Below are positions 1 to 7,902 of a DNA stretch of 28,001 nucleotides, piece after piece. Below the pieces are notes generated by a model. The model was not told the origin of the DNA and did not search any database. It worked only from the letters and a program-made list of their open reading frames with translations. The stretch is from JAAYCT01 sp964499575. GTDB taxonomy: Bacteria > Bacillota > Clostridia > Saccharofermentanales > Saccharofermentanaceae. Numbering within the stretch: position 1 is the stretch's first letter; every line of letters starts with the position of its first letter. The stretch spans positions 1 to 28,001 of the forward strand of contig CAZCLK010000023.1 in NCBI GenBank assembly GCA_964499575.1, in the 5' to 3' direction. The translations under genes were made by a program, and so were the position numbers.

Positions 1-52
1 GTCGACAATACTTGGCTGGTAACGGCCCGGAAAGATAGATCGCTGCCGGATT
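1..52 (+). rRNA. rrf: 5S ribosomal RNA, 3' end (partial)
   Basis: The first ~52 bases align by eye with the 3' half of bacterial 5S rRNA. They show the GA..UA..helix IV/V arrangement with a GGC..GCC-type hairpin, the internal GAAAGAUAG stretch, and the terminal GCUGCCGG that closes helix I. A strong intrinsic terminator follows immediately, as expected at the end of an rRNA operon. The 5' part lies outside the window, so helix I pairing cannot be verified. The recognition rests on pattern similarity, not a covariance search. Confidence 0.75.
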
Positions 53-56
53 ATAC

Positions 57-97
57 GAAGACCCGCCGCACAGAAGCGGCGGGTCTTCTTTTTTTTT
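57..97 (+). terminator. Intrinsic terminator of the rRNA operon
   Basis: A perfect 13-bp stem (GAAGACCCGCCGC at 57-69 pairing with 76-88) has a 6-nt loop and is followed by nine T residues at 89-97. It lies directly after the 5S rRNA end and before the promoter of the next operon, so it most likely ends rRNA transcription. Confidence 0.92.
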
Positions 98-147
98 GCG
101 AATAAAGAGTCCCGGGAACGCCTTCAACACGCAAAAACAAATCTACA

Positions 148-174
148 TTGCTTTTCGTATATAAATGGTATAAT
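148..174 (+). promoter_or_regulatory. Probable promoter of the walR-walK-murA-walJ-rlmH operon
   Basis: An extended -10 element (TGGTATAAT at 166-174) has a weak TTGCTT-like -35 at 148-153, about 15 bp away. It lies ~78 bp upstream of the chosen walR start and downstream of the 5S terminator. The extended -10 may compensate for the poor -35. Confidence 0.6.
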
Positions 175-251
175 TACTCTGTCGGAGTGTTGGAGCAGGC
201 CGATTTGCCGCTCCTTAAGTTTCGGATATTTCTATGAATGGAGAGCGTTCT

Positions 252-953
252 ATGTGTGCTAAAATTTTGATTGTCGACGACGAGCCGAACATAGTGGATA
301 TTCTGAAGACGAATCTTGAACGGGACGGTTATACGACGATTACCGCGGGAGACGGGCAAACCGCTTTGGAGATGGGCTTGAATATGAAGCCCGATCTGGT
401 CCTGCTGGACTGTATGCTCCCGAAAATGGACGGATTTGATGTCTGCAGAAGACTCAGACTCCAGACGAATATACCGATTCTGATGTTGACCGCTAAGAGC
501 GAGGAGATCGACAAGGTTCTCGGCTTGGAACTTGGCGCGGACGATTATATCACGAAGCCGTTTTCCGTTCGGGAGGTGTTGGCTCGCGTAAAGGCGCAGT
601 TGAGACGTGTCTCTCTGGCGGAGAGCGACGCATCCGATAACAGTAAAGTGATGAATTTCGGGGAGCTCGAGATTGATACGGACGCATACCAGGTCCGAAG
701 AGGCGGCAAGGTTCTGGAACTGACGCTTCGGGAGTTTGAGTTGGTTCGTTTTCTGGCACAGAACGCCGGCCAGGTTTTTTCGCGAGAGACGCTTCTGGAA
801 CGGGTCTGGGGCTATGAGTATTACGGAGACGTGCGGACCGTGGATGTCACGGTGCGGCGGACCCGCGAGAAATTGGAGCCGGATCAGAATAATTACCGGT
901 ATATTCTTACCAAGCGCGGCGTGGGGTATTATTTCGACAAAAGTCAGACATGA
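252..953 (+). CDS. walR: OmpR-family response regulator, WalR/YycF-like
   Basis: This 233-residue protein is a two-domain DNA-binding response regulator that would be phosphorylated by the adjacent kinase. Residues ~4-118 form a receiver domain with the acidic pair D9/D10, phosphoacceptor D53 (in LLDCMLP), a conserved Thr in LTAK, and Lys in the ITKPF segment. Residues ~135-232 form an OmpR-type winged helix with the typical LTLREFELV and RTVDVTVRRTREK segments. I chose ATG 252 because GGAGAG at 239-244 is well spaced; an upstream ATG at 234 has no good ribosome site. WalR is assigned from the kinase plus WalJ and RlmH downstream, as in the Bacillus wal locus. A PhoP/PhoB-type regulator is the alternative. 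The family controls wall turnover; that role here is inferred from context. Confidence 0.88.
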   Translation: MCAKILIVDDEPNIVDILKTNLERDGYTTITAGDGQTALEMGLNMKPDLVLLDCMLPKMDGFDVCRRLRLQTNIPILMLTAKSEEIDKVLGLELGADDYITKPFSVREVLARVKAQLRRVSLAESDASDNSKVMNFGELEIDTDAYQVRRGGKVLELTLREFELVRFLAQNAGQVFSRETLLERVWGYEYYGDVRTVDVTVRRTREKLEPDQNNYRYILTKRGVGYYFDKSQT

Positions 954-969
954 GTGAAGGAAGCCCATC

Positions 970-3003
970 GTGATGACATTTCGGACGGTTCTGGTGGCCT
1001 CGTCTGGGGCTTCTGCTCTTTTTCAGCAGTTGTTGGATAATATTTGGATCATACTGATTGCCTTGTGCCTCGGAGCTCTCCTTGGTTTGGTCGGAGGCGT
1101 CATCTATTCACGATATAAGGCGAAGTATTTTTCCAATGAGGCGGAAAGGCGTATCAAGAATATTGTCTCCGATTTCAAGAAGGAGAAAGATACGTCCGAG
1201 ACCATCCTCCGGGAACTTCAGGTCGGTGTGTTGGCTTACGGGGCAGACGGCAGGCTGATTACGGGAAACCCCTCAGCCAATGCTCTTTTGGGCGTTCGGG
1301 ATATTCCCCAGACGATGCAGGGTTTTTTGAACCGGTACGGCAAGGATAACGGTATTTCTCTGGCGCTGATGCTTCAGACCAATAATGTGACCGGAAACGT
1401 CGCCGTGAAGGATCGGATCGTTCGGCTCCGCATCACGCGTGCACAGTTATCCATGTATAAAACGCCAAGCTGGATCGTCATTATTCAGGATATCACCGAG
1501 CAGGAGCGAGAGGACAAACAACGCAAGGAATTTGTCGCGAATGTGTCCCATGAACTTAAAACCCCGCTCACGACGATCTCTGCGTATTCGGAAACTCTAT
1601 TGGATTGGGGACTTGAGGGGAAAACGATTCAGGAAATCCGAAGCGATATCGCGCGCATCCATGATGACTCGAATCGAATGGATCACCTGGTGCAGAATCT
1701 GTTGCTCCTATCATCGATCGACAGTCGCGGAATCCGTCCGAATATGGTCCAATATGATATTGTTTCTCTGATGCGGCAGGTCGTTTCCCGGATGCAGATC
1801 CAGGCGCAGGAAAAGAACATCGACCTCAGAAGCTCGGTGTTGTCGATCGTTCCGCCGGTTTTCGGAGATCCGACGGCTATCGACCGCATTCTGACCAATT
1901 TGATTTCCAACGCGATTAAATATACCGACCATAACGGGCGCGTTATGGTCTCGCTTCAAAAAACGGACAATTACATTTCGCTTAAGGTCGCCGACAACGG
2001 GATGGGTGTCTCCAAGGAAAACCTGCCGCGCCTGTTTGACCGGTTTTATCGCGTTGACGCGACCGGATCAAGAAAGTACGGAGGAACGGGGCTCGGACTT
2101 TCTATCGCGAAGGAACTTACCGAGCTTCAAGGCGGAACGATATCGGTTTCCAGCACGCTCGGGAAGGGATCGGAGTTCGTTATCACGATCCCGAAGGCCG
2201 AAACGACGTATCGCGAGACGATGGCTGCCATATTGTCGGATTCGCCCAGGACCGAGATCCTTTTCGAGAATGCGCGCAATTATCTGATGAAAGCCGCGGA
2301 AGACATCGATCTGCCGGTATATGAACTGAGCAAGATCACGAATGATCAAATCGAGGACCTTTTATCCTATCTGCTGTTGGTGACGGACGAGGAAGCGGAA
2401 ACGGCGCATATTCGACCTTCGGGTTCACTCCCGCCCGAAGGCGCTTCCGCCCCCTCACCGATCGAAAAGAATAGAAACGAAGTGATTTCCGGGGAGAAGG
2501 ATCAGCCGGATCGGGGGTCAGTTTCTGCGCCGGTTGAGAAGCCAAAGAACGCACAGGCTCAAGGAGAGGCGGAGAGACCGGTGTATGCGCCCGTCCCCGA
2601 CCGGGCGGAGAAGCCCCGAATCGTGACACCCTCCGAAGCAGAGCCGGAACCTCGCAAAATTCCTGTCCCCGAGCCGGTCATCCGGCCCTCATATCGAATC
2701 GAACAGTCGCAAGCGATTCGAAATTCCGATCGTGTGGCAAAGACCATTCCCGGAAAAGATAAGGTATCTCCGCGCGAAGTGCCGATCAAACGAAATACCG
2801 ATGTTGTTTCTGCGGCTCCGATCCGGTCCGACGGCAGAGATTCGGCGAAGGAGTTGTCGGATCGGTTGACAAAATCCAAGATTCACCCGGATAATAGACA
2901 ACGACTGAGATTATCAGAGATGCAAACCACCATTGATTCATTGCATCCGCGTGACCCGGTCGTGGCCGATATCAATTCGAAGGAAGACAAGAGGGAAAAC
3001 TGA
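970..3003 (+). CDS. walK: PAS-containing sensor histidine kinase, WalK/VicK-like, with long C-terminal tail
   Basis: This 677-residue membrane kinase is the probable partner of the adjacent response regulator, 16 nt upstream. It has one hydrophobic segment (~25-47) and almost no extracytoplasmic part, resembling streptococcal VicK rather than Bacillus WalK with its extracellular sensor. A PAS-like region (~75-180) follows, then a HisKA domain with phosphoacceptor His194 in NVSHELKTPL. A HATPase domain (~300-410) has N box NLISNAIKY, G1 DNGMGV and G2 GGTGLGLSIA. Residues ~410-677 form a Pro/Glu/Arg-rich, low-complexity tail that WalK proteins normally lack. The start may be GTG 970 (AGGA at 958-961, 8-nt spacing) or ATG 973. 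Kinase function is secure; the WalK identity is inferred from gene neighbours. Confidence 0.87.
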   Translation: MMTFRTVLVASSGASALFQQLLDNIWIILIALCLGALLGLVGGVIYSRYKAKYFSNEAERRIKNIVSDFKKEKDTSETILRELQVGVLAYGADGRLITGNPSANALLGVRDIPQTMQGFLNRYGKDNGISLALMLQTNNVTGNVAVKDRIVRLRITRAQLSMYKTPSWIVIIQDITEQEREDKQRKEFVANVSHELKTPLTTISAYSETLLDWGLEGKTIQEIRSDIARIHDDSNRMDHLVQNLLLLSSIDSRGIRPNMVQYDIVSLMRQVVSRMQIQAQEKNIDLRSSVLSIVPPVFGDPTAIDRILTNLISNAIKYTDHNGRVMVSLQKTDNYISLKVADNGMGVSKENLPRLFDRFYRVDATGSRKYGGTGLGLSIAKELTELQGGTISVSSTLGKGSEFVITIPKAETTYRETMAAILSDSPRTEILFENARNYLMKAAEDIDLPVYELSKITNDQIEDLLSYLLLVTDEEAETAHIRPSGSLPPEGASAPSPIEKNRNEVISGEKDQPDRGSVSAPVEKPKNAQAQGEAERPVYAPVPDRAEKPRIVTPSEAEPEPRKIPVPEPVIRPSYRIEQSQAIRNSDRVAKTIPGKDKVSPREVPIKRNTDVVSAAPIRSDGRDSAKELSDRLTKSKIHPDNRQRLRLSEMQTTIDSLHPRDPVVADINSKEDKREN

Positions 3004-3004
3004 A

Positions 3005-4318
3005 ATGTCAAGTTATCGTATCGAAGGCGGGGCGGTGCTCCGCGGCGACGTATCGATCAGCGGAAGCAAGAACGCGGTCCTGGGAATACTGGCGGCCGCC
3101 ATGCTTTTGGACGGACCGTGTATCCTTGAAAATGTCCCGCAGATCGCGGACGTTCAGGCGATGTTGGAAATTTGTGAAACATTGGGCGCTGTCATAACGT
3201 GCCTGGGTGTAGGAACGTACAAAGTGGATCCGACACACATCACAACCTTTGAGGCCACGCACGCGAAGGTCAAGAATATCCGTGCTTCCTATTATCTTCT
3301 CGGCGCCCTGCTGTCCCGCTTCAAAAAAGCAACCATGCATATGCCCGGCGGATGCAACTTCGGAAACAGACCGATCGATCTGCACCTCAAGGGATTTGCC
3401 AAACTCGGAGCGTTGGGAACCGATCCTTCTGACATTCGCGACGGTATCATTCGCATCGTTGCCGACCGTCTTCACGGAGGACATGTTTTTCTGGATGTGG
3501 TCAGCGTCGGCGCGACCATCAATATCATGTTGGCGGCAACCCGGGCCGAGGGCATCACGACGATCGAAAACGCCGCCAAAGAGCCTCATATCGTTGACGT
3601 CGCGAACTTTTTGAATTCCATGGGCGCGAACATCAAAGGCGCAGGCACTGATACCATCCGGATCAAGGGCGTCCCGGTACTGCCCGGCGGGTATTCGTAT
3701 TCGATCATTCCGGACCAGATCGAAGCCGGGACGTATATGATCGCGGCCGCGATGACACGGGGCGATGTGACGATTCACAATCTGATCCCGAAGCATATGG
3801 AGCCGCTTTCAGCCAAGCTGATTGAAATGGGTTTTAATATCGTGGAAGGCGACGACAGCATTCGGGTCAATATCGACGAGGGGAAGACGATTGAGCCAAC
3901 GAATTTTAAGACGATGCCCTATCCGGGTTTTCCGACCGATCTTCAGCCTCAGGCGACCTCTTTATTATGCCTGGCAGAAGGACTGAGCCGCATGCACGAA
4001 AATGTCTGGGACAACCGTTTTCAGTATGTCAGCGAACTGCAATCGATGGGTGCCGAGATATCGGTGATCGGCCGGGTCGCTTTAGTTTCGGGGCCGGCGC
4101 GCTTGAGCGGATCCAACGTGGCCGCGATGGATCTCAGGGCCGGAGCCGCGATGGTTCTGGCCGGTTTGGTTGCCGACGGAGTGACTACGATATCCTCCGC
4201 ACAGAGGATCGATCGCGGCTATGAGCGGATCGTCGAGAAACTGAGTGCTCTCGGCGGCCGGATCGAGCGATTCGATGATGATGAATTGGAGTGCGTCCGC
4301 CCTTTGGTGGATAACTGA
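3005..4318 (+). CDS. murA: UDP-N-acetylglucosamine 1-carboxyvinyltransferase (MurA)
   Basis: MurA transfers enolpyruvate from PEP to UDP-GlcNAc, the committed cytoplasmic step of peptidoglycan synthesis and the target of fosfomycin. The 437-residue length fits the family. The signature around the catalytic cysteine is present as PGGCNFGNRPID with Cys117; the more common version is PGGCxIGxRPxD. The N-terminal GSKNA substrate loop and the YPGFPTDLQPQ segment near residue 305 are also clear. The start at ATG 3005 immediately follows the kinase stop, and an in-frame upstream extension lies inside the kinase gene and lacks homology. Its place behind the two-component genes replaces the walH-walI pair of Bacillus and ties wall synthesis to the regulator's operon. 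Confidence 0.96.
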   Translation: MSSYRIEGGAVLRGDVSISGSKNAVLGILAAAMLLDGPCILENVPQIADVQAMLEICETLGAVITCLGVGTYKVDPTHITTFEATHAKVKNIRASYYLLGALLSRFKKATMHMPGGCNFGNRPIDLHLKGFAKLGALGTDPSDIRDGIIRIVADRLHGGHVFLDVVSVGATINIMLAATRAEGITTIENAAKEPHIVDVANFLNSMGANIKGAGTDTIRIKGVPVLPGGYSYSIIPDQIEAGTYMIAAAMTRGDVTIHNLIPKHMEPLSAKLIEMGFNIVEGDDSIRVNIDEGKTIEPTNFKTMPYPGFPTDLQPQATSLLCLAEGLSRMHENVWDNRFQYVSELQSMGAEISVIGRVALVSGPARLSGSNVAAMDLRAGAAMVLAGLVADGVTTISSAQRIDRGYERIVEKLSALGGRIERFDDDELECVRPLVDN

Positions 4319-4347
4319 CGAAAAAGCGGAAAAACCGGCCGGGTGAA

Positions 4348-5304
4348 ATGATGTTGGATGAACGGGTAAAAATCGTACCTCTTTTCAGCGGGAGTAGCGG
4401 AAACTGTGTGTTTCTGCGTTTCGGCCGTGCGCGCATTTTGATCGATGTCGGCCGGTCGGCGAAGCAGATCGCAGGTGCGTTGGAGCAGATCGGCGAGGAT
4501 CCGGCCCGGGTGGACGGAATACTGATCACGCATGACCATTCCGATCATTTAAGCGGGCTGGATGTTTTTGTGCGAAAATTCGGCCTCCACGTCTATGCTT
4601 CGAGGGAGACCTGGAGAGGTATACACTTATTTGAAACGAAGCCCCACGCGGAGGAACTGGATCATGTGATCGAGCCGTGGCAGAACTTTTCGATCGGAGA
4701 GGTCGAGATCACGCCATTTCCGACGCCGCACGACGCGAAGGGGTCTTTGGGGTATCGTCTGTCCGCGCTCGGGAAAACCGTGTCGGTCGCGACCGACCTC
4801 GGGCATTTCAGCGAGGATGTCCGCCGCGCGGTCACCGGAAGCGAGGCCGTTCTGATCGAGGCGAATTACAATTATGACATGCTGATCAACGGACCGTATC
4901 CCTGGCCGTTGAAACGACGTGTGGGCGGGGATAAAGGGCACCTGTGCAACCGGGATTGTGCCGAGGCGATCCGCTATTTGTATGAGAACGGGACCCGGCA
5001 TTTTATACTGGGGCACTTAAGTCAGGAGAACAATTCGCCGACAGTCGCCCGAAACGAGATCACCGAGTATTTGACACAGTATGACCTCATCGCGGGCGAA
5101 CATTTTTCGATGACCGTGGCCAACCGGTATTGCCCGACGGAGCCGCTCGTGCTCGAGGTGGCGGAGTGCTTTGATTATGAGGACACGCCGTTGGCGGACT
5201 TGATCGACGTTACGGTCGCGCTTCCGATCGAACGGATTGATTTTCAAGACAGTCCGTCCGGGCTATTCGGGCAGGAACTCAGGGGATTCGGTGAAGCGAC
5301 ATGA
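4348..5304 (+). CDS. walJ: WalJ/YycJ-family metallo-beta-lactamase-fold hydrolase
   Basis: This 318-residue protein has an MBL fold with the metal-binding THDHSDH motif near residues 60-66. Further ligands include PTPHD (~128), ATDLG (~150) and the late GHLSQENN motif (~230). The opening LFSGSSGN is typical of YycJ/WalJ. WalJ-family proteins are usually about 265 residues; this one has ~50 extra C-terminal residues after the NRYCPTEPL segment, with no motif I recognise. ATG 4348 has a GGGTGA-like site just upstream and a second ATG follows directly. Its stop overlaps the rlmH start by 4 nt. In Bacillus, WalJ is linked to wall metabolism and replication coordination, but its substrate is unsettled, so the family assignment is firmer than the function. 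Confidence 0.9.
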   Translation: MMLDERVKIVPLFSGSSGNCVFLRFGRARILIDVGRSAKQIAGALEQIGEDPARVDGILITHDHSDHLSGLDVFVRKFGLHVYASRETWRGIHLFETKPHAEELDHVIEPWQNFSIGEVEITPFPTPHDAKGSLGYRLSALGKTVSVATDLGHFSEDVRRAVTGSEAVLIEANYNYDMLINGPYPWPLKRRVGGDKGHLCNRDCAEAIRYLYENGTRHFILGHLSQENNSPTVARNEITEYLTQYDLIAGEHFSMTVANRYCPTEPLVLEVAECFDYEDTPLADLIDVTVALPIERIDFQDSPSGLFGQELRGFGEAT

Positions 5305-5765
5305 GGCTTCGGATCGTCTGCGTCGGTAAACTTCGCGAAAAGTGGTTGGAGGACGGCGCGAAAGAATACTCAAAAAGGCTATCCCGATATTGTGACACCG
5401 AGATCTTCGAGGTGCCCGACGCGCCGGATTCGCTTCCCGAAAAACAGGCGCTCGAGCGCGAGGGCGCCGCGATCCTTTCCCGCATCAAGCCCGCCTCGGC
5501 GGTTTGGCTGATGGATCTTTCCGGAGAAATCATGGAATCCGGGATCTTTTCGCGCGCACTGATGAAAGGGTTTGAAGACGGCGGGGCTGAGCTCACTTTT
5601 GTGATCGGCGGATCGAACGGATTTTCCGACGACGTGATTCGCCGGGCGAACCGTCGAATCCGCTTCTCCGACATGACCTTCACGCACACGATGTCCCGCC
5701 TGATTCTCCTGGAGCAGTGCTACCGCGCGTTCAAAATCGCGCGCGGCGAGACGTACCATAAGTAG
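5301..5765 (+). CDS. rlmH: 23S rRNA (pseudouridine-1915-N3)-methyltransferase RlmH
   Basis: RlmH is a small SPOUT methyltransferase that N3-methylates pseudouridine 1915 of 23S rRNA using SAM. The 154-residue length is standard. The sequence shows the family opening (VGKLREKWL..GAKEYSKRL), the knot/SAM-binding region VIGGSNGFSDDV (~102-113), and the C-terminal block MTFTHTMSRLILLEQCYRAF..ARGETYHK. Its ATG overlaps the walJ stop as ATGA, indicating translational coupling. RlmH is often near the wal locus in Bacillota. The last 33 bases and the next 33 appear to be an imperfect tandem duplication (see the separate repeat entry). Confidence 0.95.
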   Translation: MRLRIVCVGKLREKWLEDGAKEYSKRLSRYCDTEIFEVPDAPDSLPEKQALEREGAAILSRIKPASAVWLMDLSGEIMESGIFSRALMKGFEDGGAELTFVIGGSNGFSDDVIRRANRRIRFSDMTFTHTMSRLILLEQCYRAFKIARGETYHK

Positions 5766-5783
5766 ACGATCGCGCGCGGCGAG
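5736..5783 (+). repeat. Imperfect 33-bp tandem duplication at the 3' end of rlmH
   Basis: The 15-mer ATCGCGCGCGGCGAG occurs at 5736-5750 and again at 5769-5783, exactly 33 bp (11 codons) apart and in the same frame. The first copy ends the RlmH reading frame (IARGETYHK, stop). The second lies past the stop and would read IARGEPHQR. It looks like a duplicated or decayed gene end. The region from 5766 to 5845 has no gene and no convincing terminator between the convergent rlmH and trpG genes. Confidence 0.6.
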
Positions 5784-5845
5784 CCACACCAAAGATTAAG
5801 AACTGCGCGACTGGTTTCAAATTGCCGGACGGATCGCTCTGTTCT

Positions 5846-6436
5846 TCAGACGCGCGTTTCCAGAAAGCGCCGCATGATCGGTTCACCGACGTCGGTGAGG
5901 ATGGATTCCGGGTGGAATTGAATTCCGAAGACAGGCTTTTCCCGGTGCATGACGCCCATGACGGTTCTGTCCGGCGCCAGCGCCGTGACGGTCAGTTCTT
6001 CCGGCATCACCGACGGGTCCCCGGCGAGGGAATGGTAGCGGGCTGCCTCGATTGTTTCCGGAAGATCCGTAAAGAGCGGGCACAGCGCGCGGTCGCCGCT
6101 ATCCCGAAGGATGCGAACCGGGCGCTTTTTGCCGTGCACGAGTTCGGGCGCGTGGATGATCAATCCGCCGAAGGCTTCGATAATCGCTTGATGGCCGAGA
6201 CAAATCCCGAGGATCGGAATGATTCCGGAGAAAGTGCGAATGATGTCGATCGAGATTCCGGCATCCTTCGGATATCCGGGACCCGGCGAGATGATGATGT
6301 GAGAAGGCATAAGGGAACGGATCTCCGGAACGGTAATCGCGTCGTTTCGAACGACGCGGATGTCGGGATTGATCGAGCCGACGAGCTGATATACGTTATA
6401 GACGAACGAATCGTAATTGTCGATTAGAAGGATCAT
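5846..6436 (-). CDS. trpG: Anthranilate synthase glutamine amidotransferase subunit (TrpG/PabA)
   Basis: TrpG releases ammonia from glutamine for TrpE. The 196-residue class I amidotransferase has the oxyanion segment SPGPGYP, the nucleophile elbow GICLGHQ with Cys79, and the His-Glu pair in QFHPESILT near residues 172-176. The N-terminal MILLIDNYDSFVYN is the family hallmark. It overlaps trpE by 4 nt (6433-6436) and is the last gene of this trp operon. Such subunits can also serve aminodeoxychorismate synthase, and no separate pabA/pabB is visible here, so a dual role is possible but unproven. No clear terminator follows it. Confidence 0.94.
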   Translation of the reverse strand: MILLIDNYDSFVYNVYQLVGSINPDIRVVRNDAITVPEIRSLMPSHIIISPGPGYPKDAGISIDIIRTFSGIIPILGICLGHQAIIEAFGGLIIHAPELVHGKKRPVRILRDSGDRALCPLFTDLPETIEAARYHSLAGDPSVMPEELTVTALAPDRTVMGVMHREKPVFGIQFHPESILTDVGEPIMRRFLETRV

Positions 6437-7902
6437 CTCAAACCTCCGGACTTTTCGATGGCCGCGAAAATCGCGCCGGCTTTATTCATGGATTCCCGGT
6501 ACTCGGTTTCCGGGTCGGAATCGGCGACGATGCCTGCGCCGGCCTGAACATGGATCCTTTTGTCCTTAAGGACCGCCGTGCGGATCGTGATGCAGGTATC
6601 CAGGTTGCCGTCAAAGCCAAGATAGCCGATCGCTCCGCCGTAAAGGCCGCGACGCAAAGGCTCCAACTCGTCGATGATCTCCATCGCGCGGATTTTGGGT
6701 GCGCCGGACAGGGTGCCGGCCGGAAGGATCGAAGCGAGAACGTCGATGCCCGAGAGGCCTTCGCGGAGGCGGCCTTCGACGTTTGTGACGATGTGCATGA
6801 CGTGCGAGTATTTTTCGACGTGACAGATATCGGTTGCCCGGACCGAGCCGATTTCAGATACGCGGCCGATGTCATTGCGGGCGAGGTCGACCAGCATATT
6901 GTGCTCGCTTGTTTCTTTCTCGTCGAGCAGAAGTTCGCGGGCGAGTCGCTCGTCCTCTGCGGAGGTGATGCCGCGCGGCCGGGTCCCGGCAATCGGACAG
7001 GTCTCGATTCGTCCGTCGGTCACACGCACGAGCATCTCCGGTGATGAGCCGATGACGGCGGCGTCCTGAAGACGGATGTAAAACATATACGGAGACGGAT
7101 TGACCGTCCGCAAGGCGCGGTAGACCGGCAGGGGGTCTCCGAAATAGTCGGCCGAAAAGCGCTGAGAGAGAACAACCTGAAACACGTCGCCGTTTCGGAT
7201 ATATTCCTTGGCCTTGGATACAAAGTCGCAGTAATCCGATTTTTTCGTGTGGGATCTGAAGTCCAGATCGTCCGGATGAACGGCGGACGGCGGGATCGGC
7301 TCGGGGTGCTCGATCTCAGAGATGATTTTTCCGATTCGATCAACGGCGACGGCGTATGCGTCCGCGCCGGCATCCCCGGGTACATTGACGATGACCGCCG
7401 CCTCGTTTTTCAGATGATCGAAAACGATGACCTCGGAAGGTGCCATAAGCGAGCAGTCGGGCATTCCCAGAGGATCCGGATTGTTATCCGGAAGTTTTTC
7501 GGTGAAGCGGACAAAGTCGTACGCCCAGTAGCCCAGGAGGCCGCAATAGAAATGGTCGACGTACGAAAAATGCCCCGAGTGATAGCGAACTCCGAGCTCC
7601 CGGATCTGCTCGACGGGCGAGTTGCCCAGTACCGCGACCGGGAAAGCCTTTCCGTTTAAAAAGCAATGCGCTCCGCTTCTTCCGGCATCGTACTCGAGAA
7701 ACGGATTTCTTCCCATGATCGAGTAGCGAGCCCAGCGCTCTCCGTTGACGACGCTCTCCAGAAGAAAGCTCTTGGTGCCCCGTCCGAATGCGCGAAAGAC
7801 GGAGATTGGTGTCAGAAGGTCCGCCGGAATCCGTTGGACCACCGGGACGATCCCGGCGCGTTTCGAAAGTTCGTTGAATTCGTCGTACGATGGTTGGATC
7901 AT
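6433..7902 (-). CDS. trpE: Anthranilate synthase component I (TrpE)
   Basis: TrpE converts chorismate plus ammonia (from TrpG) to anthranilate and pyruvate, the first step of tryptophan synthesis. The 489-residue protein has the N-terminal LLES segment (in SFLLESVVNG) associated with tryptophan feedback binding. The full C-terminal chorismate-binding domain includes QRFS, PSPYMFYIRL, GSSPEMLVRV, PIAGTRPRG, DLARNDIGRV and GTLSGAPKIRAME. It overlaps trpA upstream (7899-7902) and trpG downstream (6433-6436). Its position after trpA is unusual, since trpE normally leads the operon. The LLES motif favours TrpE over PabB. Confidence 0.95.
   Translation of the reverse strand: MIQPSYDEFNELSKRAGIVPVVQRIPADLLTPISVFRAFGRGTKSFLLESVVNGERWARYSIMGRNPFLEYDAGRSGAHCFLNGKAFPVAVLGNSPVEQIRELGVRYHSGHFSYVDHFYCGLLGYWAYDFVRFTEKLPDNNPDPLGMPDCSLMAPSEVIVFDHLKNEAAVIVNVPGDAGADAYAVAVDRIGKIISEIEHPEPIPPSAVHPDDLDFRSHTKKSDYCDFVSKAKEYIRNGDVFQVVLSQRFSADYFGDPLPVYRALRTVNPSPYMFYIRLQDAAVIGSSPEMLVRVTDGRIETCPIAGTRPRGITSAEDERLARELLLDEKETSEHNMLVDLARNDIGRVSEIGSVRATDICHVEKYSHVMHIVTNVEGRLREGLSGIDVLASILPAGTLSGAPKIRAMEIIDELEPLRRGLYGGAIGYLGFDGNLDTCITIRTAVLKDKRIHVQAGAGIVADSDPETEYRESMNKAGAIFAAIEKSGGLR

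Noticed and set aside
5822..6427. Long + strand reading frame opposite trpG
   Set aside because: It mirrors trpG on the opposite strand; high GC produces long shadow frames. The same applies to frames opposite trpB, trpD, hisD and others.
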